Assembly (NCBI GenBank): GCA_910589415.1
Contig: OU342638.1
Location: 9,402,014-9,466,013, forward strand
Direction: 5' to 3'
DNA: 64,000 bases
DNA from: Malachius bipustulatus
Taxonomy: Eukaryota; Arthropoda; Insecta; Coleoptera; Melyridae
Every line of letters starts with the position of its first letter. The first letter of the stretch is position 1. Both the position numbers and the translations under genes were made by a program. Below the pieces are notes generated by a model. The model was not told where the DNA came from. It saw only the letters and a list, made by a program, of their open reading frames with translations, and did no database searches. Of the stretch, positions 45,658 through 58,528 are shown in pieces.

Positions 45658-47494
45658 ATGTCGAAACAAATTGAAGCAAGAATAAAAAAACTTAAAAAAT
45701 GAAAGATCAATCATCGAAGCGTCACTTGCCAGATTCCAAACATTTTTATCAAATTTAGCTGATGATCCATCGAAAAAAGACCAATTAAATGCAAGAATCA
45801 CTAATGTTCAAGTTTTATTAGGGAAATATAATTCAAATTCCTTGCGAATTATAGAACTAGACGAGGAACATACAGCTGAATATCTATCAGAACTGGAGTT
45901 ATTTGAAAATACATATTATCAGACATTGGCAACGTCATCTCAATATATTCCATCAGTTGCAAATGTATCGCCTGAAACAGTGAATCAATCACAAGTAGCA
46001 CAAGAAGCGCAAAATAATGTACAGATATTCTCAGATGTAACTCAACATGCTCAATCACAAGCAGTAAAATTACCCGTAATCAACTTACCTGTATTTTCTG
46101 GTTCACCAGAAAAGTGGCTATCGTTTTATGAAAATTTCGAATCATTAATTAACAGCAATAATAACCTTAGCAAAGTTCAGAAATTTTATTACCTGAAATC
46201 TTGTTTAAAGGACGATGCTGAAGCTGTAATAGGTTCTTTAGAAATAACATGTGAAAATTATGACATCGCGTGGGAACTTCTAAAGGAACGGTTTCAAAAT
46301 GATAGGCTTATCATTCAAACTCATGTACGAGCATTATTTGAGTTACCAATCATAACAAAGGAAGCACCTCAACTATTGAGAAGGCTTTTGGACGACATTA
46401 ACAGGAACATACGCGTTTTAAAATCATTCAAGCAGCCAATAACTGATTCATGGTCTACGTTATTAATATATTTAATATCAACAAAATTAGACAATTCCAC
46501 CAAGCGGGAATGGGAATCAGAGAACATTTCAAATCAAGTACCAGACTTCACTAAATTTCTCGATTTTTTTAAGAAAATATGTCAGTTATTAGAGGCTGTT
46601 CAAACCAACAGGGAAAGTTACAAAAACACCTCGGAATCTCAAATCAGACCGCGTTTCAACAAAATTCAATATAATACACGATCTTTAGTCACATCAAACA
46701 TATCAAGCACACAATTCAAATGTTTCTATTGTAATGAAAATCATTTGATATTTTATTGTCAGAAATTCTTAGCTTTACCAATCAAATCTAGATATCAGGA
46801 AATCCAAAAACTCAAATTATGTGTTAATTGCTTTAGAAACAACCATTCAACCGGTAATTGCTTTTCAAGAGGCTGTAGAACGTGTGGAAAAAGACACAAT
46901 TCTTTATTGCATGATGCCCGCGATACAAATACAGAACAAACAAACATTCAACCAAACAATCAATTCCTATTTAATCAATCAAATACCAATCAAACAAATA
47001 CCAATCAAACAAATACCAATCAATCAAATACTAATCAATCAAATACTAATCAATCAAATACTAATCAATCAAGCACAAATCAACCAAACATGCAATATTA
47101 CCAAGTTCAATCAACTGAAAATCAAAATCCGAGATCTTTTTCTCTCACATCATCAAAAATCAATCAAACAGAAACTTTACTATCAACAGCAATAGTTGAT
47201 ATTTATGACCAATTTGGTAACCCACATGAGGCCAGGACCTTACTAGATTCAGGCTCTCAATCTAATTTTATAACAACCGATCTTTGTAACAAACTCCAGT
47301 TAAACAAGGAAAAAATCAATATACCTTTATCAGGCATAAATCAGAAGGAAATAATGATTAACTACTTGACTAATGCCACAATTAAGTCAAAGGTAAATTC
47401 TTTCCAATTCACATCTTCTTTCTTGTTGCTAGACAACATTACAGAAAAATTGCCGGTAACAAAACTAACTTTCAAAGGGATTCATACTTTGTAG
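45658..47494 (+). pseudogene. gag: BEL/Pao Gag and start of protease, truncated
   Basis: ATG at 45658 opens a short frame that shifts by one base in an A run near 45700. The long frame resumes and is continuous from 45842 for 550 codons. Pao-type Gag domain (LPVINLPVFSGSPEKWLSFY, KFYYLKSCLKDDAEAVI) spans roughly residues 75-260. Cysteine knuckles follow at about 295-360. A tandem Asn-Gln-Thr/Ser tract sits at about 375-420. The A17-type aspartic protease begins with LLDSGSQSNF near 470. The element ends abruptly near 47500; reverse transcriptase and integrase are missing. A fragment of the same family lies at 13567-13782. Confidence 0.8.
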
Positions 47495-47781
47495 TTCCAT
47501 AAAGTGTTCAACAAGATTTCTTGTAGGTATAATAAACCTATAAGTTTATACCTGTCAGAGAGTTATTTATTGCCGTTAGGCCGTGACTGATTTGTCTATT
47601 ATTGCTTTGGTTTGACGAAGGTAAAGTAAAAGCAATCACCTTTTGTCAGGTGGAGATATGACTTCATATTTGAAATATTTTAAGTTGATTTTCCTACTAA
47701 AATAGATAATAATATGAGCAAACAAATCTTCTTTTCTTTAATGGCATTTGAAATAATCGGAGTTGGTAAATTCCACACTAA
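47495..47781. other. Flank between Pao fragment and MITE, no gene
   Basis: No coding sequence is seen. TAAATTCCACAC here and its near-inverse GTGTGGAATTTACC at 49670 hint at an older inverted arrangement. Confidence 0.35.
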
Positions 47782-48000
47782 CGGCCAATATTATAAACGC
47801 TGGTTAAGCTAACTGGCAGATTTCTGTGGTCGTTTCTGGAGAAGATATAGAATATAGGTCGAAATTGTTACAATTTAATTACTCTTGGCATAAAAGGGAT
47901 TACAAAAATATTAATAAAAGTTATTCGAGGTCAATATAAGCTTCAAAATCGGGTACAGAAATCTGCCAGTTAACTTAACCAGCGTTTATAATATTGGCCG
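47782..48000. mobile_element. TWA-target MITE, 219 bp
   Basis: Ends CGGCCAATATTATAAACGCT and, inverted, AGCGTTTATAATATTGGCCG, flanked by TAA on both sides. Third member of the family at 18914 and 38704. Non-coding. Confidence 0.78.
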
Positions 48001-48417
48001 TAAGTCTACCTGCTCTCTAATCCCAGAGGTAAATTGCACACCAACCTTTAAAAGGTGTTTAATCCTTATAGGTAATTTCCACACCAAGGAAGTATAATTT
48101 AATGCTGTTACAGAGGAACCAGAATAAAGATACCTATAGGTAGATTTTTTATTGTAAATAGTTAAATAAGTCTCCTAATTCATGCAATAAGAAATCGTCA
48201 TTTTAGTTAAAAAATACGCCAATAAGCATTGCATTTTCTCCCAATGAATATAAAATATCTAATGGAGATAAAAAGTTTCCGATAAAATAGTAGTTTCATT
48301 TGGTGAATATTTACTTGAGCGGCATGGGTATAGGGCGATTTGTCTTCTACTTTCGGATAGCTTGTGTCTCTAGAAATATCAAGGTACCATTGAATTTTTG
48401 CGCCGGCAAGTATTATA

Positions 48418-49269
48418 CAGGGTGATTGATTGAAACGCCACATTAGAAAAAGTTCGACTTCCAAATGATCTAGGAATCTGAAATTTGGAACTTAGGCAAC
48501 ATACCTAATAACGAGTCAAAAAGAAATATTACCAAGATGGTAGAACATTTAAAATGGCGAAAGCAATGGCCATCTTTGTTTTTTTTAAATGGGACACCCC
48601 ATATATTATTGCATTTTCAGATCGTCTGAGAAAATGTAATAACAATGGTGCTTATAGTTGTATTTTAAATTGAGTAGGCCATCAGTTATAAACAAGTGAA
48701 AATCGTGATTTTCCAACTTTAAAGACATTTATCACGAAAACGGCTCAAGATATCAGAAAACGGCTTACATGTCCCTATCTTAACTTTTTATAAGGCATCC
48801 AAATATGCAGTTGAAATCTTTATACAAGGTGGTGGAAATTGTCAGATTTTTCATCACCCTGTATAAACATTTCAACTCTACAGTAGGATACCAGATGAAA
48901 AGTTAAGATAGGAACATGTAAGCCGTTTTCTGATATCATGAGTCGTTTTCGTGGTAAATGTCTTTAAAGTTGGAAAATCACGATTTTCACTTGTTTATAA
49001 CTGATGGCCTACTCAATTTAAAATACAACTATAAGCACCATTGTTATTACATTTTCTCAGACGATCTGAAAATGCAATAATATATGGGGTGTCCCATTTA
49101 AAAAAACAAAGATGGCTATTGCTTTCGCCATTTTTAATGTTCTGCCATCTTGGTAATATTTCATTTTGACTCGTTATTAGGTATGTTGCCTAAGTTCCAT
49201 AAATTTCAGTTTCCTAGATCATTTGGAAGTCGAACTTTTTCTAATGTGGCGTTTCAATCAATCACCCTG
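48418..49269. mobile_element. Palindromic TA-target element, family H (copy 1)
   Basis: Ends CAGGGTGATTGATTGAAACG and its inverse, with TA flanks. Symmetrical blocks include GCCATCTTTGTTTTTTTAAA and GTAAGCCGTTTTC. It sits in one arm of a wider inverted repeat: TTTGCGCCGGCAAG at about 48398 returns inverted at 49560. Near-identical to 53875-54724. Confidence 0.8.
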
Positions 49270-50030
49270 TATAGTTGAGAAATAAGGCCTTAAAGTGTCA
49301 TCATTGGTTACAAATAATATTAAAACACTTATTTGCTGCATGCAGTAAGTCAGGTCTTTGGTCAGGGTAGGTTTTTTTTTCCTTCAAATGTTCGTAAAAT
49401 GAAAAAAACCTACCTTGACCAAAAACCTGACGGAACCGGTAGCTACTATATTGCGGTCTCGTGGAGAGCGGGCTTCCTGTTCGAGCGCATATTATGTTCG
49501 ATGGTACGTATTAGGGCAAGGATGATATCTTTGAGGCCTTATTTCTCAACTATAACTCTTGCCGGCGCAAAAAAAAAACAGTTTAGTTAACAATTAGATC
49601 ATTTCGCTATATCTCTTGTTGGTCGACTTTAAGATATCAGCGTACGAGTATCTTTACCTGTTGGGTCTCGGTGTGGAATTTACCTCTGAGATTACAGGTA
49701 CTTAAATATGTCCAAGTCGTAAATGGATTGCTGGTGTGCAATTTACCTGTGCCCGAAATAATAGTTCGTGGTAAGGATGAGGCTTCCCATGGCGCGGCGT
49801 GCGAGCTTTGGATATCGGAGAGCTTCGCTTGGCTTGGCAAACTGCGTTTCCAAACCAGTCTATTTCCTAAATAATGAATAATATAAAGGTACACATAGAA
49901 AAATTATATTTTAAGTCAAGAATGATAATCATTGTTTGGATATAGTACCTAGTATAGAATACCTACTATCAGGTATATTATGTACAAAATACTTGATTTA
50001 AAAGTATTTATTAAGAATTAACTTTAATTA
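49270..50030. other. No recognised gene; right arm of outer inverted repeat
   Basis: GGCCTTATTTCTCAACTATA (49534-49553) pairs with the sequence beside the 48418 element. Open frames here overlap on opposite strands and have no known domain. Confidence 0.4.
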
Positions 50031-50830
50031 AATAGTAACCGAATGGTTTTTTCTGGAGACAAAAAAATATTCTCGACTTATTTCTTTCAACAAAAACAAA
50101 CGTTTTTAGACGAACCGATCCGTAATGCTCGCAATTGAAGAATGTTTTCAAGTTTTAATAGTGAAAAACACCAAAATATTATTGAATTAACCATACTTTC
50201 TTTAACATTGTACACCCAAATATAGGTAGGTAGGTATAGGTATGATAAATTTGATGGAAGAAATGATTCTTCGTTGAGTTGAACATACGAAAATTAAAAA
50301 TTTACGCATTTTGATTTTGAAAACAGAATATTTTGTAACAAATACGCATTATTATTATTTCAAATATTCATATATTCTTAAGCTCAATCATATTATCCAT
50401 TAATTTAAGAGAAAAAATTCAGTCAAATTTTAAGATTAGATATGGAAAACTAAGATTTGTTTGAATAAAGAAAGTTTCATATCGAATAAATCTTTCTCTG
50501 GTGTAAAAAAGTGAGACTATAAATTGGATTTCAAATTATAGAAAAAGGAACTTCAAATTTTCCCTCGCATCAAAGAAAGGTAGGTATCATTTGCTATAGG
50601 TTTCTATACATTATTATTGCATGCCCCATGATTGATTGAATATGAATATTTTTGTTGGTGCGGAGAAAACGACACATCAGTGTATAAAGTATCAACTTTT
50701 TTATTAAATTTACTTCTACATAGGTATTACGATATATCTAGGTATATCTACATACATACATAAATATTACAATAAAAAACATCATGTTAAGTTTATTACA
50801 ATTTCTGGAAAAATTGATTTGTATAATATA
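50031..50830 (+). repeat. Segmental duplication, copy 1
   Basis: From AGTAACCGAATGG onward this segment is nearly identical to 57817-58528, including the boundary with the next mobile element. Copy 1 has extra internal sequence around 50440-50535. Non-coding. Confidence 0.75.
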
Positions 50831-52289
50831 CAGGTGTCCCGTAATTAGCGTGCAATACTGAAACAGCAGATTCTATAAAAATAGGTCGAGAAATTCTTCC
50901 TAAGGGGGCTACAGCCCCCGAAAGGGAAGCCCATGAAGATGGTTTTTATTTAATATCTCCGAAACCGTTCAAGATAGAAAAATGAAATTTTAGGAATTTA
51001 TCAAACTTTTTATGGATAATAAGATGCAATTACAACAATTTTATTTTTATTAGGGGGGGTCCGATAGGTGAGGAGTGAGGTTAAAACCACCCCAACTTTT
51101 TTTGTACGACCTTGTGCGGAATTTAATATCAGATTATGAAATGTTGAAGTTTTTTACACAAAAAAGGTCGTCTTGTTGAATTTCGATAACATGCACCGTT
51201 TTCGTTTAAAATCGATTTGAAGATAAGTGACAGGTTGTTTGAAAATTGTGTTTCACACTAATTAAGTAGAAGAAAAAGAAAATTTATTGAGTACTCTTTT
51301 TTGGGCCGACGAAAATCCGCAATTAGTATGACGGAAAAGCTTCTAACGTAGATTTTCGGTGAATTTATGGGCTGGATAGGAGATCAACAAATTGGTCCAA
51401 TAGAACACCCCAATCGCCTTAATGCGAATGGTTACGTGAGCTGTCTCGAAAACAATCTCGGTGAACTATTGGAAGAAGTTCCGTTGAATCTGAGAAATAT
51501 GCTGTGGTATCAGCATGATGGGGCGCCAGCTCATTATGCGCGAAATGCCAGACAATGGCTGAATGACAACTTTCCCGATCGGTGACCGTAACAGGTCGTA
51601 GCTTTGTCAGCTCGATCTCCCGACTTAAACCCTGACTTTTATTTTTGGAGGAATCTAAAAATGTAGCTGATGCTAATGAAATTAAAAGGAACCGATTCCA
51701 AATTTTGAGAGCTTCTCGAGCTCTGAGTCGTCGGGCTCGATTATGTGTTGACCAAAATGAAAATCATTTTGAGCAGTTGCTCCAGTAAAAATAAATATTG
51801 ATCTGACACTTTTTCTCTAGGTGTGTTTCATTATGAATTTTTATGCCATGTAAGGTAATTTTCAAATCGATTTTAAGCGAAAACGGTGCATACTATCGAA
51901 ATTCAACAAGACGACCTTTTTTGTGTAAAAAACTTCAACATTTCATAATTTTATATCAAATCCTGGCACGAGGTACGTACAAAAAAAGTTAGGGTCGTTT
52001 TAACCTCACTCTTCACCTATCTGACCCCGCCCCCCCTAATAGAAATATTAAAATTGTTGTAATTGAATCTTATTGGCCATAAAAAGTGTGATAAATTACA
52101 AAAATTTCACTTTTCTATCTTGAACGGGTTCGGAGGTATTAAATAAAAACCATCTTCATGGTCTCCTTTTCGGGGGCTGTAGCCCCCTTAGGAAGCATTT
52201 CTCGACCTATTTTTATAGGAACTTTTTCTCATATTTTTGAAAATAGAATCTGCTGTTTCAGTATTGCACGCTAATTACGGGACATCCGG
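50831..52289 (+). mobile_element. Mariner-related element with long inverted arms
   Basis: Ends CAGGTGTCCCGTAATTAGCG and, inverted, CGCTAATTACGGGACATCCGG, flanked by TA. Arms of about 400 bp enclose a central 0.5 kb transposase remnant, so this copy connects the palindromic CAGGGTG elements to the Tc1/mariner group. A second, broken copy starts at 58529. Confidence 0.75.
51367..51700 (+). pseudogene. Tc1/mariner-type transposase remnant
   Basis: The frame encodes GWIGDQQIGPIEHPNRLNAN, then LLEEVPLNLRNMLWYQHDGA and PAHYARNARQWLN, ending in DNFPDR. After a break it resumes with ALSARSPDLNPDFYFW. QHDGAPAH and SPDLNP..F.FW carry the second and third catalytic acidic residues of this superfamily. 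The N-terminal DNA-binding domain and first Asp are not recognisable, and the stop at 51583 plus a frameshift make it dead. Confidence 0.75.
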
Positions 52290-52306
52290 TATATTATATT
52301 ATTATA

Positions 52307-53254
52307 CCGTGTGACAAGTTTCAAAGCAGAACATAGGCGAATAGCATGGGAAATCACATATTTTCAGTTTATTTCTCACCACTTTTGTCTACAAGAACGG
52401 TAATGGTGTCTATCGAAAGAGAATTATTTTCTGAGCATGCTGATGCCAAATACTCAAGAACTAACAGTTTCTTCATGATTACAGAATAACTTAAACATTT
52501 TCAAAATTAATAATGTGAGCGGCCATGATATGCCTAATTCTAATTATTTTTTTACTGTCAAAACAAACATTTTTAATTACTAATACACGTTTCTCTGAAA
52601 AGATTGTCAATGAATAATAATAATAATAGCCATTCTAATGCGGAACGCGTGTTTATCGCCCAAGATTTAGCAGCTTATCTTTGTGACTTTTCTTGGGATC
52701 TTGGAGTTACCTTAAAAACAAAATTTACAGAGCTAGTCATTGCCGAATGTGCACTCGTTAATAACCAACAACTTGAACAAGTTCAAAGCGCAATTTATAC
52801 CTAAAAGGGTGGGAATATTAATTACAAAATGAAGGACCATTTGAATATTTGTTGTAGGTAGTTACTGTTTTAGTTCAATAATTATACTACGTGTTTGTTT
52901 TTCAATTTTTGGTAAAACAAAATGATTGTAAATGAGGATTTTCGTAGTTTTTTAATGATGTTAAATCAGAATTAAAATAAATAATTGAAAATATTTGCTT
53001 TGACAGTGAAAAAGTTATCCGAATTTAGCATGCCATGGCTGCTTATCTTTTAATTTTGAAAATGTTTAAAATATTCTGTCATGATATAAAACTGTTAATT
53101 AGTAGGTATTTTGGTATCAGCATGTTCAGAAAATAATTCTCTTTCGATAGACACCATTACCGTTCTTGTAGATAAAAAGTGGTGAGAAATAAACTGCAAA
53201 TATGTGATTTCAAATGCTATTCGCCTATGTTTTGCATTGAAACTTGTCACTCGG
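52307..53254. mobile_element. Palindromic TA-target element, 948 bp
   Basis: Ends CCGTGTGACAAGTTTCAA and, inverted, TTGAAACTTGTCACTCGG, flanked by TA. Arms carry GAACGGTAATGGTGTCTATC and its complement. Its tips differ from the CAGGGTG type. A 66-codon frame in the centre (52604) has no known domain. Confidence 0.7.
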
Positions 53255-53824
53255 TATATTATATTTATATTACATCAGTAGAATAGTTTTCTAGAACGGC
53301 ATAAAAAATTTAAATGCCTACAAGTAATACAAAATTTGATGGCGGAGAATTCCAAGAAGACATTCTAAAGCAGGCTACTGAGATCTGTATGCTCATAAAG
53401 CAAATCGGATTATCTCACCGTGTCCTTTCCAAGAATTCTCCGCCTTCATATTCTGTACGAACAGTACCTTATAATAACGCATAAATTATGTAAGTAAAGC
53501 AAAGAATTATAATCTTGGCATTTACAGCTGACAAGGTAGGTAATTATAGGATTACCTATATTCTATAGAAAACTCTTTATACCTGATGCATACCTATTGG
53601 TACTTAGTAGGTAAAACTATTTAAAAGCTGTCAAATTTCTGAATAAAGATAAAAGGAAGACGTTGGAAATAATAAAGTTAAACGTACATGACAGCCACCA
53701 TAAATAATCCTTCTTTGTTATAAAAGCTTCAATATTATCGGTATGCGCTGTAATCCTTCTTACGGTATGATTTATTGTATACTTATTGATTGGATGGGAA
53801 TATTTGTCTATTCTTTGTTAATGA
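53255..53824. other. No recognised gene
   Basis: Holds a local inverted pair: GGCGGAGAATTCCAAGAA near 53341 and TTCCAAGAATTCTCCGCC near 53427, a small hairpin of about 105 bases. Confidence 0.45.
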
Positions 53825-55195
53825 CTTATTGATTATGAATAAAACACTAATATTTTATAAAATTCTACTGTATACAGGGTGATTGATTGAAACGCCACAT
53901 TAGAAAAAATTCGACTTCCAAATGATCTAGGAATCTTAAATTTGGAACTTAGGCAACACACCTAAAAACGAGTCAAAATGAAATATTACCAAGATGGCAG
54001 CACATTTAAAAATGGCGAAAGCAATGGCCATCTTTGTTTTTTTAAATGGGACACCCCATATATTACTGCATTTTCAGATTGTCTGAGAAAATGTAATAAC
54101 AATGGTGTTTATAGTTGAATTTTAAATTGAGTAGGCTATGAGTTATAAACAAGTGAAAATCGCAATTTTCCAACTTTAAACCCATTTACCATAAAAACGG
54201 CCCATAATATCAAAAAACGGCTTACATGTTCCTATCTTAACTTTTTATAAGGCATCCAATTATGTAGTTGAAATGTTTATACAAGGTGGTGAAAATTATC
54301 AGATTTTTCATCACCCTGTATAAACATTTAAACTATACAGTAGGATACAAGACAAAAATTTAAGATAGGGACATGTAAGCCGTTTTGTGATATTATGGGC
54401 CGTTTTTGTGGTAAATGGGTTAAAAGTTGGAAAATTGCGATTTTCACTTGTTTATAACTCATAGCCTACTCAATATAAAATTCAACTATAAACACCATTG
54501 TTATTACATTTTCTCAGAAAATCTGAAAATGCTATAATATATAGGGTGTCCCATTTAAAAAAACAAAGATGGCCATTGCTTTTGCCATTTTTAAATGTGC
54601 TGCCATCTTGGAAATATTTCATTTTGACTCGTTATTAGGTATGTTACCTAAGTTCCAAATTTCAGATTCCTAGATCATTTGGAAGTCGAATTTTTTCTAA
54701 TGTGGCGTTTCAATCAATCACCCTAGGTTTTTTAATGGGGTTTTCCCTAGACTATATCTCTCAGAGCAAATGCTTCACCATGATGTCAACATCACATCAG
54801 AATATCCTACAGATCGTTCTTTTCCCCATGATCGACGAAACCAATCATATGTAATTTAATAAACTAAACAACATGTTAATCGTAAGACTGCAATTTGTAA
54901 TTTCAAACGAATATATATATATATATATACCCTGTATTGATGGATGATAGAAACGTTACACGTGTTTCGTTAGAATATTATCTAGTTAGTTCTGTTAGAA
55001 ATTCATTTAGATCTAGTTATAATGTTTTGTGATCACTTAGGTAATAGGTACTGTTGCTATGTTACTATATCAATAATTTTATTTACGTCTGAAGATGCTC
55101 CATGAAAAGTAGCGAAACACGTGTAACGTTTCTATCATCCATCAGTAAAATTTTATAAAACATTAGTGTTTTATTCATAATCAATAAGTTTGCAG
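53825..55195. repeat. Nested inverted repeat around a second family H element
   Basis: CTTATTGATTATGAATAAAA at 53825 returns inverted at about 55170. Inside are the family H element (53875-54724), a 90-base segment shared with 22951, an AT microsatellite at 54910-54928, and a hairpin with arms GATGATAGAAACGTTACACG (54943) and its complement (55120). Confidence 0.7.
53875..54724. mobile_element. Palindromic element, family H (copy 2)
   Basis: Left end TACAGGGTGATTGATTGAAA; right end CAATCACCCT, where the last G has been lost. Nearly the same over its whole length as 48418-49269. Confidence 0.8.
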
Positions 55196-55299
55196 AGATT
55201 CTACCAAGTAAGGGTTGAAAACATAAATTTTGTTAATGACCCTTTCTTAAGTTCGAAACTGTCTCTTTTGAGACAGTTTCCCACCGACGCAAGAAAGCC

Positions 55300-55560
55300 T
55301 TTTTTTATAGCCCAAAATCGAAAATTACCACACCTGAATATCCGGATTCTGAATTTCAAAAAATCATGGTGTCCGTTCTGGGCCCGCGGACATGGCGAGT
55401 TTTGGCGAGACGGCGTGATAGGGTTGTAGAAAGGTTAACCTTATCACGCCACCGTTAAAACTCGCTCAGAACTGGCCACCGTAATTTTTTGAAATTCAGA
55501 ATCCCGGATATTCAGGGGTATGGTAATTTTCGATTTTGGGCTATAAAAACTGCCTTTCGT
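55300..55560. repeat. 260-bp inverted repeat
   Basis: CCCAAAATCGAAAATTACCA and CCGGATTCTGAATTTCAAAA on the left return inverted at 55545 and 55490. A third, shorter copy of the ATTTTTTGAAATTCAGAATC block is at 55658. GC-rich loop; no gene. Confidence 0.6.
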
Positions 55561-55948
55561 GTGTTTCTGGGGTTTTTATTTTTCCAAACGACGGAGAAAG
55601 ATTAATCCTATCAAGCCCCCATGAAAACTAGTCTTGTGCGGACCTAAAACGGTCATCTGGATTTTTTGAAATTCAGAATCCGGCTATTCAGGATTTTAGT
55701 GGTCTCTTTGCTGTACGCTGATGATTGTGTTTATTTTAATTGAATTTACATTTCTGTTACTTTTGGAATATACAGTGCATTTATTTTAAGTGTTGCCATA
55801 GGGAATAGCATGTAAAAAAATACACCCTATGTTAACTTATGTTGTCTTGTACTTTGGAAGTCGTTTTTAATTTTCAATAATAGTACACGTCATCTACTTT
55901 ACAATACGGCCTTTCAGAAAAGCCGGTCATTGTTCAATTTTATGATAC

Positions 55949-56330
55949 AGGCTGTCCCAATGAGGTGAAAAAACTGCAAGAAACGGTAAGAGATACGAAG
56001 TCGGTGAAATTACAAAAAAGTTGCGCTGCTTTGAGACGAGTATTTGGTAAATTTTTTTTCTCAATATTCTCAGAATTTCCTGAAATATCCTGAAAAAACT
56101 TGAAACATGCAGTTTTATTTTAGCCATATCTTCTTTATTATTTAAAAAAAAATTATTTTTTTTTTGTAGGTTTACATAAGCCGTAATGAGCTACTTATTT
56201 GACGTTTCAAAAATTTCCAAAGCCGACTAGATCTTGGGATTTCCAAAGTCAACTTTGGTTTTTCTTATTACCGCCATATTGTTTTTCATGCCATTCGCTA
56301 TAGAAAAAATCAAGAAAACAAAAAATCCAT
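55949..56330. mobile_element. Half copy of palindrome family A
   Basis: Left arm only: CAGGCTGTCCCAATGAGG tip, then CCTGAAATATCCTGAAAAAA, TTTACATAAGCCG and AAAGCCGACTAGATC. The right arm is absent. Confidence 0.55.
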
Positions 56331-56645
56331 TACATTGCAAATAAATTTGAAAAAAAATGTTCTTCTTTTTCAAAAATATCGAAAAAAATTTTTTTACCGA
56401 ATGTCAAAAAGTGCTTTTTTTAAGTGTTGCCATAGGTAATAATATGTAAAAAATTACACCCTATATTAACTTATGTTGTACCCATTGTACTTTAGAAGTC
56501 GTTTTAAATTTTCAACAATAGTACATGCATGTCATGTAGGTACTTACTTTACGATACAACATGTCAAAAACCGGTCCTTTATAAATTTTAATATTTAGTC
56601 CTCATTTGAATTATTAAACTTTAATAAAGGAGTCAGAATAAACAA

Positions 56646-56906
56646 AGTGAGTTAAAATTATCAATTTATTAGAGAACATGGTGAACATTTTTTATTCAAA
56701 AATAAAAAAAACAATAAAACCCAAATAACTAAGCAAACTAACAGAAATTAATTGAAATAATAAAACGAAAACCTTTTGAGCGATTTATTTGATAATTTCA
56801 GATTATTTTTGTTAGTTTGCTTAGTTATTTGGGTTTTATTGTTTTTTTATTTATGAATAAAACATGTTCACATGTTCTCTAATAAATTAATAATTTTAAC
56901 TCACCT
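56646..56906. repeat. 260-bp hairpin
   Basis: Arms GAGAACATGGTGAACATTTT and CAATAAAACCCAAATAACTA on the left have close inverse copies on the right. The turn is near 56775. Non-coding. Confidence 0.65.
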
Positions 56907-56959
56907 TTTTTATTCGTAAAGCCTATAAAAACTGCCTTTGACATGATTTCTTGTGTGAA

Positions 56960-57135
56960 ACCCAAATCATGATCTGACAACGAATTTTATCATGTGACAA
57001 GAGAATATTGTGGTGACTTGGCACATTCCTGACGACTTGCTAAATTTGTGACGACTATGGTCACATTTTCCTCTGGACAAGCTGTCAGAGTAGATAATAA
57101 TCTCTTGTCACATGAATTGATTTGGTTTCTGCAAC
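56960..57135. mobile_element. Harbinger right-end fragment
   Basis: Matches the last 200 bases of the 19061-20706 element: TGTGACGAC and CACATTTTCCTCTG blocks, ending TGCAACCGGACTTTA. Only this end is present. Confidence 0.6.
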
Positions 57136-57816
57136 CGGACTTTATACTTATAGGTACTTAACTATGTTTATAGTCCAGTCAAAGACCTAAAATTTGTTTT
57201 TCCATAAAATCATGCTGTAGTTCCAAGAGTTTCAGGAATAGATTCTCTGAAAAATAACTTAAATCAGTTACAGTTTTTACAACTTCAGTTTTTGACCAAT
57301 GTATTGAAAACATCATAGGAGCTTTACTTCACAAAATTGTAGAATATTAATTTGCCTACAAAAAGGTGGGTAAAATATGAAATTTGGCCGAAAGCGTGGC
57401 TGGCCGTGGCGTTTCAATAATTACGCTTTTTTCAGTGCTGAACAGCAGACGATGATTTATTAATGAGTGAAATTTCATAATATTATTATGAAGTGTGGCT
57501 GGCCCTAGCTGAAAGTGTCACTGCCGAAGCGTCGTGGCTAACTTTATATCTACTTGGGTCTTTAAAATTTTGATATATTTTTAATTTTTAACGTTTTTAT
57601 TTGTTGTAATTTTTATTGTTAATGTCAATACAATTACGGAAATGATAACACAAGATGAAGACCTTTTCTTTTTTTCTCGAAGATGGCTCAACAGATTCAG
57701 AATCTAACTACCTACATTAGCAGAAGCGGCTTTTCAGAACCTTATTTAAATGATCCATCTAATCTCTATGTAACCAACAAAATAAATCGAACTATCAGAA
57801 GATTAACTTTAAATAA
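57136..57816. other. No recognised gene
   Basis: Two GTGTGGCTGGCC-like motifs near 57400 and 57490. A short ATG frame near 57641 ends within 25 codons. Confidence 0.4.
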
Positions 57817-58528
57817 ATAGTAACCGAATGGTTTTTTCTGGAGACAAAAAAATATTCTCGACTTATTTGTTTCAACAAAAACAAACGTTTTTAGACGAAC
57901 CGATCCGTAATGCTCGCAATTGAAGAATGTTTTCAAGTTTTAATAGTGAAAAACACCAAAATATTATTCAATTAACCATACTTTCTTTAACATTGTACAC
58001 CCAAATATAGGTAGGTAGGTATAGGTATGATAAATTTGATGGAAGAAATGATTCTTCGTTGAGTTGAACATACGAAAATTAAAAATTTACGCATTTTGAT
58101 TTTGAAAACAGAATATTTTGTAACAAACACGCATTATTATTATTTCAAATATTCATTTATTCTTAAGCTCAATCATATTATTATCCATTAATTTAAGAGA
58201 AAAAATTCAGTCAAATTTTAAGATTAGATAATAATAATGGAAAAGGAACTTCAAATTTTCCCTCGCATCAAAGAAAGGTATCATTTGCTATAGGTTTCTA
58301 TACATTATTATTGCATGCCCCATGATTGATTGAATATGAATATTTTTGGTGGTGCGGAGAAAACCACACATCAGTGTATAAAGTATCAACTTTTTTATTA
58401 AATTTACTTCTACATAGTAATTAAGATATATCTAGGTACCTAGGTATATCTATATACATAAATATTACCATAAAAAACATCATGTTAAGTTTATTACAAT
58501 TTCTGGAAAAATTGATTTGTATAATATA
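57817..58528 (+). repeat. Segmental duplication, copy 2
   Basis: Direct copy of 50031-50830, 7.8 kb away in the same orientation, with a deletion relative to copy 1 near 58230 and a few substitutions. Confidence 0.75.

Noticed and set aside
46821..47195. Second plus-strand frame inside Pao gag
   Set aside because: Out-of-frame shadow produced by the 15-bp repeat; the 550-codon frame carries the Gag and protease motifs.
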